Part shown: positions 57,250-62,943 of the stretch, one piece after another
How positions within the stretch are numbered: position 1 is the stretch's first letter
Layout: each line of letters opens with the position of its first letter
NCBI GenBank assembly: GCA_002709705.1
Contig: PAQE01000037.1
Coordinates: 1 to 62,943 of the forward strand
Reading direction: 5' to 3'
DNA: 62,943 nucleotides
Origin: Methanobacteriota archaeon
Lineage (GTDB): Archaea; Thermoplasmatota; Poseidoniia; Poseidoniales; Poseidoniaceae
Made by a program: the position numbers and the translations under genes
The notes under the pieces: generated by a model
Told to the model about the DNA's origin: nothing
What the model saw: only the letters and a program-made list of their open reading frames with translations
Database searches by the model: none

Positions 57250-59019
57250 ATGCGTATTGCAGTTCTTATCGAAGAAAAATGCAAGCCAAAAAGCGAGGCA
57301 TATGATTACCTGAAGAAGTGGTCAGGTTCATGTGGTGCTGAGTGCATCCAGATGAATGGTGATAAATTCAAAATTTTGGAGACTGCCTGCCCCCCTTGTT
57401 TTATCAGAGCTAAACACTGTCCCGGCGGCGCTGTAGTGGTGGTGAATTTACCTGCAGAATTGGAAACTGACTTGATTCATAGATATTCATTGAACGGATT
57501 CAGATTATTCAGGCTACCAACTCCATCAAGAGAATCAGTGGTTGGAATCTTAGGCCCGAATGGAATGGGTAAATCAACAGCATTCAATATTCTGAATGGT
57601 TCGATAATTCCAAATCTCGGAGATTTTGAAGCTGATGAATTATGGTGGGAAGATGTTATCGAGAGTTTACCTCGTGGAGAGTTGAGAGATTTCCTGGTAG
57701 ATGTTAGCGAATCAGAAGTAACTGTGGCTCTGAAACCACAGTATGTCGATCATATTCCAAAAGCGGTAAAGGGCCGGGTTGGAGAACTACTTTCCTCTGT
57801 TGATGAAAGAGGAGTCTACCAAGAGATGATTACAAAACTTGGAATCGGACATTTACTTGAAAGAAACCTTGACCAATTATCCGGGGGCGAACTTCAACGT
57901 GTTGCGATTTGTGCAACACTACTGAAGGATGCAGATGTGTATTTCTTCGATGAGCCATCCTCATATCTTGATATTCATGAACGCATGCGAATTGTGAAAA
58001 TCATTCAAGAATTATCTGAACATTCTAGGGTTATTGTTATCGAACACGATTTGGCAGTACTCGATGTTCTTGCCGATTTGGTACATATTGTATATGGAAA
58101 GAAAGGAGCATTCGGAATTTTTACTCCTGCACGTTCTACAAGGCAAGCAATTAATGCATATCTTGATGGATTCTTAGTCGAACAAAATGTCAGGATTCGT
58201 GATAAACCTATCAAATTTAAAACTCATACTGATCGCTCTAATGAACTTGGTAATCCTGTAGTAACCTGGGGTGACCTAGAGAAAAAATTAGGGGATTTCA
58301 ATCTGAAAACAGGCGATGGAAAAGTCCACCAATCCGAGGTTGTAGGAGTCGTTGGTCCAAATGGAACTGGTAAATCAACCATGATCAAAATATTAGCCGG
58401 TGAGCACGAATACGATGCAGGATGGGTGACTGATGATGCATCTATTTCTTACAAGCCTCAGCATATAGATACCGAGATGGATTGTGATGTCCAGACTTGG
58501 CTTGATTCCGAAGTAGGAACCAAGTGGAGAAGTGGAGAATATAGTGTGAATGTGATTAGAGCCTTGGGCGTTGATGAATTATTGACAAAAGAAGTATGCA
58601 ACCTTTCTGGTGGTGAAGCTCAGGCTGTTGCTATTGCAATTTGTTTAGGAAGAGAGGCAGACCTCTATCTCCTAGATGAGCCAAGCGCACATTTGGATGC
58701 GAATGCGAGAATGCAGGCTGCTAAAGCGATTAGAAAAACGATGGAGTCTAATGAAAAAGCAGCGTTTGTGATTGACCATGATGTTTATTTCATAGATATC
58801 GTTTCAGATTCTCTACTGGTTTTTGAAGGTGAAGGTGGTAAAAATGGAATGGCAGAAGGTCCTTTCAAGTTACGAGCAGGAATGAATCGTTTCCTTCAAG
58901 GAGTCGATGTTACATTCCGAAGAGACCATGATTCAAAACGTCCTAGAATAAACAAGAATTCGAGTCGCAAAGACAGAGAACAACGTGGGAAAGGCGACTA
59001 TTACTCATTTGATTCATGA
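57250..59019 (+). CDS. ABCE1/Rli1 ribosome-recycling ATPase with altered iron-sulfur domain
   Basis: A 589-residue ABC protein with two nucleotide-binding domains: GPNGMGKST and LSGGELQRVAI, then GPNGTGKST and LSGGEAQAVAI. The first Walker B runs into DEPSSYLD and the second into DEPSAHLD. The hinge region fits ABCE1. This factor splits ribosomes after termination. The N-terminal domain normally binds two 4Fe-4S clusters with eight cysteines. Here only six are seen (Cys11, 28, 32, 47, 50, 57): the second of the first set (position 16 is Glu) and the third of the second set (position 53 is Arg) are missing. ATG 57250 follows GGAGGG. Confidence 0.85.
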   Translation: MRIAVLIEEKCKPKSEAYDYLKKWSGSCGAECIQMNGDKFKILETACPPCFIRAKHCPGGAVVVVNLPAELETDLIHRYSLNGFRLFRLPTPSRESVVGILGPNGMGKSTAFNILNGSIIPNLGDFEADELWWEDVIESLPRGELRDFLVDVSESEVTVALKPQYVDHIPKAVKGRVGELLSSVDERGVYQEMITKLGIGHLLERNLDQLSGGELQRVAICATLLKDADVYFFDEPSSYLDIHERMRIVKIIQELSEHSRVIVIEHDLAVLDVLADLVHIVYGKKGAFGIFTPARSTRQAINAYLDGFLVEQNVRIRDKPIKFKTHTDRSNELGNPVVTWGDLEKKLGDFNLKTGDGKVHQSEVVGVVGPNGTGKSTMIKILAGEHEYDAGWVTDDASISYKPQHIDTEMDCDVQTWLDSEVGTKWRSGEYSVNVIRALGVDELLTKEVCNLSGGEAQAVAIAICLGREADLYLLDEPSAHLDANARMQAAKAIRKTMESNEKAAFVIDHDVYFIDIVSDSLLVFEGEGGKNGMAEGPFKLRAGMNRFLQGVDVTFRRDHDSKRPRINKNSSRKDREQRGKGDYYSFDS

Positions 59020-59028
59020 GGTGTGATA

Positions 59029-60633
59029 ATGCCGGCACAAATACCTCCAGAGGCCCAATCGATAGGCAGGGCTCGAGGAAGATTATCTGCTTCATCATTA
59101 ACCACATTCAGACGTTGTGAAAAGCAGTGGTTTTTGAATTACAGAATTGGCTTGCGAGGTCCTCTGTCTCCACATCAAGTGATGGGTATCGAAGTAGAGG
59201 ATGCGTTTTGTTCAATCTTGATGCATAGAGCACCGCAAGTAAATTCAATCGAAGATTTGGAAGAATGGGCTCACAGTCTTGTTGAAGAGCACGCAAGTAA
59301 AGCGCTGCAGCAGGGAAAGTCCACATTTGAAGATGCGATGTGGAATAACGGGGAGTTCGATGAGCATTTTAGTACAGAAAAAGTATCTCAAATGTTGAAG
59401 AATGGTTTGAGATTGCAATTCGAGGAAGTAAAAGCATGCTTTGAATCCGGAGGGGGCCAATACGAATTTGAAATTCCTGCACCATGTTGGGACTCTCCAC
59501 CCCACTTTACTCAACCTGAAAAGGCGAATAGCATGGTTTCTTGGAAAGACGAGCCTCATCATTTTGGCGAAGAAATCACTTGGCAGGATGCATGGGAAAT
59601 CGCTCGTCCGTGGGTAAAAGATCCAAGAAATCCAGAGCCTCAGAGGATGTACCACAATGACAAATGGGCGGCTGGAGAATGCGATCTAGTTCACCGTTGG
59701 GATGGTAGAGTACGCATTATAGATATCAAAATGGGAGATGGGGAAGGTAAGTTCGCATCTTCTCTTCCCGACCAGTTAAATTTCTATGCATGGTTATGGA
59801 ATGAAACCCATGACTCAAAATGTGATGGACTTGAAGGATGGTATCTTACAAATGGGCTTCGTAAAATAGTCGAAGTAAATCCTCTTACGTCTAATGAATA
59901 CAGGGAAATACATGACAAAATGAAGAATTGGAGTAATGACAATTCCTTTCCTCTAAAATCACCATGCGATGGTGTTGCAGGAGGGTGCCATTGGTGTTCT
60001 GTTAGTGAATTAGATTTCGATCCGCCAGAAATTTCCATGCCATGTGAGCCATTATCTGCAATACCTTCCAGAGTTAATGTGAAGGGCAGGCTGCAAGGCG
60101 CATGGGGTCCTTTGCCCAATCACTATGGAGAGATGGTTCTAGGAGCAATGATACAAGCTGGGGACAAGATGGTTACACTCGAAGAAAGCCAGCCAGGATC
60201 ATATCCTGCAATGCATGATTCACCTCAAGATGACGTTGTTATCACGGGGGCCCTTCCCGGAGTCTGGAGGGGCCAGCCTCGATTGTATCTGGATGATTTT
60301 TCCTCTATAGAAGCAAAGTCTGAAGAAGAATTGACTCGAATGGGTATGCTGCGAACAAAAGCCAATGTAATGGGAGTGGTACTCTCATGTTCTAAGCGAG
60401 ATGGTCAAAGATCTGACGGCCGTCCATGGTCAATGCTATCATTCCATCTTTGGGATGGCGGAAGAGTTGCCGAAGTGGTAGCATTTGGTTCTGCTATCAA
60501 TGGAACAATGTTATCAATCACACCGGGAACAATTGTCAAACTAACTTCAGCAGAATTGGGTTGGAGAGAAGGTTTGGTGCAATTGCGTATAGATTCTAGA
60601 ACAACCAGAATCGAAATCAAATCGAAGCCTTGA
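59029..60633 (+). CDS. PD-(D/E)XK nuclease with partial Cys cluster and OB-fold domain (copy 1)
   Basis: A RecB/Cas4/AddB-like nuclease of 534 residues. LSASSLTTFRRCEKQWFLNY has Cys30 in the position of the first Fe-S ligand of AddB/Cas4-type enzymes. The active site is GECDLV (Asp219), IIDIKMGD (Asp232, Lys234) and DQLNFYAWL (Gln249). Cys313, Cys320 and Cys323 follow, but the last ligand of the C-x2-C-x5-C pattern is Asp329. Cys339 may replace it. From about residue 430 an OB-like beta domain follows (MGVVLSCSKRDGQRSDG, LSFHLWDGGRVAEVVAFG, TIVKLTSAELGWREG). A paralogue is directly next. It follows ABCE1 after 9 bases, with GAGGTG as its ribosome site. Confidence 0.75.
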   Translation: MPAQIPPEAQSIGRARGRLSASSLTTFRRCEKQWFLNYRIGLRGPLSPHQVMGIEVEDAFCSILMHRAPQVNSIEDLEEWAHSLVEEHASKALQQGKSTFEDAMWNNGEFDEHFSTEKVSQMLKNGLRLQFEEVKACFESGGGQYEFEIPAPCWDSPPHFTQPEKANSMVSWKDEPHHFGEEITWQDAWEIARPWVKDPRNPEPQRMYHNDKWAAGECDLVHRWDGRVRIIDIKMGDGEGKFASSLPDQLNFYAWLWNETHDSKCDGLEGWYLTNGLRKIVEVNPLTSNEYREIHDKMKNWSNDNSFPLKSPCDGVAGGCHWCSVSELDFDPPEISMPCEPLSAIPSRVNVKGRLQGAWGPLPNHYGEMVLGAMIQAGDKMVTLEESQPGSYPAMHDSPQDDVVITGALPGVWRGQPRLYLDDFSSIEAKSEEELTRMGMLRTKANVMGVVLSCSKRDGQRSDGRPWSMLSFHLWDGGRVAEVVAFGSAINGTMLSITPGTIVKLTSAELGWREGLVQLRIDSRTTRIEIKSKP

Positions 60634-60661
60634 ATAGGCACCAACTTGGGCTTATCGAGTC

Positions 60662-62428
60662 ATGCCAGTGCGAAGTGCTGACCCTGTGACCGATGATATC
60701 GGTCGTTTTAACAGGCTTTCAGCTTCACAAGCGAACACTTGGGACGATTGTCCTAGGCTATGGTATTATCAAAACAAGATGAGGCTGAAGTTTCCGCAGA
60801 CTCCTCCCCTATTTCTGGGCAGGGCTGTTGAAGAATGTGTATGCAGAGTCTTGATGGAATCACCAGGTTTAGTATTCCCTTCAGCGCCATTAGATGTAAT
60901 GGCAAATGGTGCGGATAACTTACTTCCACTATTCGATGATGAGTTGCCAGAAGATTTCATGCACTGGTGTGAATCAAGAATAGATATTCATTGGCCAAAA
61001 ATTCGTGATGAGATGCATGAAGAATGGTCTAATAATGCACGTAAGGCTGGTAATTGGCATGATTATTCTATGGATGTTTATCGAGATATGTGTGTAACTG
61101 CATTACGAATGCACATGGATGAAGTCAAACAATGTAGAGATACGATTACTGAAATTGAGTTATCTGATTGGCGCAAAGGAGCCAGGAATGAAATTCCAGC
61201 ACCAGATGGCCGGAAAAAGTCAGGGCCACACCCGTTGGCTAGAACTGGACAATGTACCTTAGTTGAAGCATGGGAAATAGCTAGGCCTTGGTTTGTTGAC
61301 CCGGATGAGCCGCCATTTTCACTTAATGTGGTTCACCCAGAACACTGGTTCCAAGGGGAATACGACCTAGTGTATCGTCATGGTGGTAAAATCAGAATCA
61401 TGGATTTGAAAGCCAGTAGGGGAGGGGGCGATAGAAGTGGCAATTATGTCGAGCAGTTGCGCATATACGCAATGCTTTGGTCGATTACACACGAAGGTAA
61501 AATCCCAGATAATCTCGAAGTCTGGTACCTTGGAGTGGGCATCAGAAAGAGTGTAGAAGTACCTTCAGCACAAGAGATTACAGAATTAGAAAGAAAGTTA
61601 CATGATTTGTGGCAAGAAATCAAAGGCACTGATGTTACCCTAGATGATTGTCCACCGATTCCTCGACCTTTGCGCGGCTATGGTGAAGGCGGTATCAAGC
61701 AGCAAGACCCAACAGAGTCCAGGTGCGTTACTTGTGATTGGGAGGGATTGTGCCCTAATGGAACAGGAGATGATGATTTACCAAGCGGAGGTGTTCACCA
61801 CCCTCCTGGAGATCTGAAGGAATACGATTTGACTCCATTCAATGAATTGGTACCTAGAGTAAACATATTCTGTGAAGCATTTAGTGTTACTAATGTTCCA
61901 GATAAGCCCCCAAATATAACCATACAGCAGGATGGTGGATTTGCTTTCGTTCGCATAATTGCAGAAGAAAGTGAAGGAGTGCTTACTTATGATGAAAATA
62001 TACAGAAAGGAGACACACTGCGTCTTGTCGGAGTGATTCCCTCAACTAATTGGAAAGGTGAATTGCAACTGAAAGTTGATCCATACGCAAGGGTCGAGAA
62101 AGCGAATGAAAGCCAAGAAGGAGACATCGGTTTGTTCGATTTCAGAGCGAGATGGAATGTTGTTGGCAGAGTCGCTTATACAACATTCAAGTCAGGTATT
62201 GGTAAGACTGGGAAACCATGGGCACGCAAAGGTTTGGTCATCTTGGATGAAACAAGCAGAATCACAGTCGAAGGCTGGGATAATGCGTGGCCTAGTATCT
62301 ACAATACTCTCAAGCAAGGAGATGAGGTTGCAATTCTCAATGTTTCACTAGATGCTTGGGCTGTCGATGTTAAAGCTAACCTAGAGAAAGGCAGCACAAT
62401 CCACGTAATCTCCAGGGCAGACGATTGA
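60662..62428 (+). CDS. PD-(D/E)XK nuclease with complete Cys cluster and OB-fold domain (copy 2)
   Basis: A 588-residue paralogue of the preceding gene. LSASQANTWDDCPRLWYY gives Cys30, and RCVTCDWEGLC gives Cys355-x2-Cys358-x5-Cys364, exactly the Fe-S staple of AddB/Cas4-type nucleases. The catalytic residues are Asp235 (GEYDLV), Asp248 and Lys250 (MDLKAS) and Gln265 (EQLRIYAML). The C-terminal part has an OB-like domain (VGRVAYTTFKSGIGKTGKPWARKGLVI, in pieces GLVILDETSRITVEGW) and, before it, a further beta region. Both copies share a WEIARPW..DP element before the active site. The role is probably DNA end processing, with the OB domain binding single-stranded DNA. Confidence 0.8.
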   Translation: MPVRSADPVTDDIGRFNRLSASQANTWDDCPRLWYYQNKMRLKFPQTPPLFLGRAVEECVCRVLMESPGLVFPSAPLDVMANGADNLLPLFDDELPEDFMHWCESRIDIHWPKIRDEMHEEWSNNARKAGNWHDYSMDVYRDMCVTALRMHMDEVKQCRDTITEIELSDWRKGARNEIPAPDGRKKSGPHPLARTGQCTLVEAWEIARPWFVDPDEPPFSLNVVHPEHWFQGEYDLVYRHGGKIRIMDLKASRGGGDRSGNYVEQLRIYAMLWSITHEGKIPDNLEVWYLGVGIRKSVEVPSAQEITELERKLHDLWQEIKGTDVTLDDCPPIPRPLRGYGEGGIKQQDPTESRCVTCDWEGLCPNGTGDDDLPSGGVHHPPGDLKEYDLTPFNELVPRVNIFCEAFSVTNVPDKPPNITIQQDGGFAFVRIIAEESEGVLTYDENIQKGDTLRLVGVIPSTNWKGELQLKVDPYARVEKANESQEGDIGLFDFRARWNVVGRVAYTTFKSGIGKTGKPWARKGLVILDETSRITVEGWDNAWPSIYNTLKQGDEVAILNVSLDAWAVDVKANLEKGSTIHVISRADD

Positions 62429-62434
62429 TTTCCG

Positions 62435-62440
62435 TTTTAT
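62435..62440 (+). promoter_or_regulatory. TATA-like element for the zinc-ribbon gene
   Basis: TTTTAT lies about 31 bases before the ATG at 62469, close to leaderless spacing. It is short and the consensus is weak. Confidence 0.3.
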
Positions 62441-62468
62441 TCATAGTATCCAGCGGCTTAGAGCAGGT

Positions 62469-62804
62469 ATGGCCGAAGATGCAGGCAAGAAATGCCCTGT
62501 CTGTGATAAATTGGCCAAAGCGCATCAAATGAAATGTTCAGATTGTGGTTCTGCACTTGACCCCAAGAGGCGCAAAAAATCAGTGAACCAGCGTTCAAAG
62601 CAATCTAAAGGCAAACAAAAATACAAGCGGAGGGTAATGAAATGCAGTGGACACAAGGCAAAATTCGCAACCAAAATGGCGGCTAAAATAGCCGCCAAAA
62701 AACAGCAACGTGAACATGGAAGGGATTTGCGCGTTTACAAATGCAAGGACTGCAATGCTTACCATCTGACCAAAGAGCAAACCTGGTTCAAGGGATTCAG
62801 ATGA
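62469..62804 (+). CDS. Small basic zinc-ribbon protein
   Basis: A 111-residue, lysine-rich protein. CPVC and CSDC about 13 residues apart form one zinc ribbon (near residues 9-30). A basic stretch (PKRRKKSVNQRSKQSKGKQK) follows, then KCKDCNAYH near the end as part of a second metal site, together with the Cys/His of KCSGHKAK. The charge and small size suggest nucleic-acid binding, perhaps ribosome or tRNA. No specific family was recognised. It ends just before tRNA-Ser. Confidence 0.6.
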   Translation: MAEDAGKKCPVCDKLAKAHQMKCSDCGSALDPKRRKKSVNQRSKQSKGKQKYKRRVMKCSGHKAKFATKMAAKIAAKKQQREHGRDLRVYKCKDCNAYHLTKEQTWFKGFR

Positions 62805-62810
62805 CATGTT

Positions 62811-62896
62811 TGGCGCCGAGAGGGAGATTTGAACTCCCGTGTCCAAGGGACAGTGGATTTCGAATCCACCGCAATACCGGGCTATGCGATCTCGGC
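62811..62896 (-). tRNA. tRNA-Ser, anticodon CGA, CCA encoded
   Basis: On the minus strand, GCCGAGA and TCTCGGC form the acceptor stem, with discriminator G and an encoded CCA (plus-strand TGG at 62811-62813). The D arm is GCA...TGC with GG in its loop. The anticodon stem GTGGA/TCCAC carries the loop TTCGAAA, so the anticodon is CGA (reads UCG). A long variable arm (TGTCC-CTT-GGACA) marks it as a class II tRNA, consistent with serine. The T arm is GGGAG TTCAAAT CTCCC. No intron. Confidence 0.95.
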
Positions 62897-62943
62897 TGAC
62901 AAGCCGCCCACCTGCACGACCATCATAAGAGTGATGTCACTCG

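Noticed and set aside
59029-62428. CRISPR-associated Cas4.
   Set aside because: No cas genes or repeat array are visible anywhere in the window, the proteins are more than twice the usual Cas4 length, and they have OB-like domains.

Overview
The window is about 63 kb of a gene-dense archaeal chromosome, most likely a marine Group II euryarchaeon (Poseidoniales, Thermoplasmata lineage). This is inferred from gene content. Archaeal information and membrane genes (ribosomal protein L10e, an RPA large subunit with its RPA-associated partner, Hel308 helicase, KEOPS Cgi121, ABCE1, GGPP synthase, geranylgeranyl reductase, a DUF1628-type pilin) sit beside bacterial-type gyrase (gyrB-gyrA), MutS-MutL and a class II CCA-adding-type nucleotidyltransferase. 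Many starts carry GAGGTG- or GGAGG-type ribosome sites. At least two promoters have a TATA box about 26-27 bases before the ATG, which suggests leaderless transcripts.

Layout. Bases 1 to about 340 do not fit the rest. They are AT-rich (about 31% G+C over the first 300 bases) and encode the middle of a 3-hydroxyisobutyrate dehydrogenase-like protein. The homology stops where an EF-hand gene on the other strand also loses its natural end, so I read this as a chimeric contig junction. From 1.6 to 8.6 kb lie a tRNA nucleotidyltransferase, a ParB/SerK-like protein, and a minus-strand run of M61 aminopeptidase, HEAT-repeat protein, Pcm-like methyltransferase, Bat-type regulator and a membrane protein. 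From 8.6 to 18.1 kb come a DUF2085 membrane protein, a thymidylate kinase with a large extra domain, and a block of exported or membrane proteins including an M28 peptidase and a 1,392-residue metalloprotease/PKD protein. From 18.1 to 30.3 kb are type I dehydroquinase, gyrB-gyrA, a LeuA-like synthase, an AstE-like deacylase, a hotdog thioesterase, a SprT-like protease, an exported protein of unknown function and a TerB-like protein.

A long plus-strand run (30.4-42.1 kb) holds hel308, cgi121, tldD, tldE, RPA, the RPA-associated gene, a small unknown gene, two single-domain T2SSF membrane proteins and a TadA/FlaI-type ATPase. The last four form a pilus or secretion module. Then come a SAP-domain protein, a coiled-coil protein, a degenerate HemC paralogue, the two archaeal lipid genes, a pilin, moaA, aroA and mutL-mutS. 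The final 8 kb carries a membrane-anchored beta-rich protein, L10e, an ABCE1 that lacks two of eight expected iron-sulfur cysteines, two tandem paralogous PD-(D/E)XK nucleases each fused to an OB-like domain, a zinc-ribbon protein and tRNA-Ser(CGA).

Most of this is housekeeping. The least ordinary items are the tandem iron-sulfur nuclease/OB pair next to the altered ABCE1, the HemC paralogue without catalytic residues, the split T2SSF module, the bidirectional promoter with a perfect 18-base palindrome, two competing hairpins over a ribosome-binding site, and the chimeric left end. No CRISPR array, insertion sequence, rRNA or prophage was seen. All family calls come from reading motifs by eye, without database searches.
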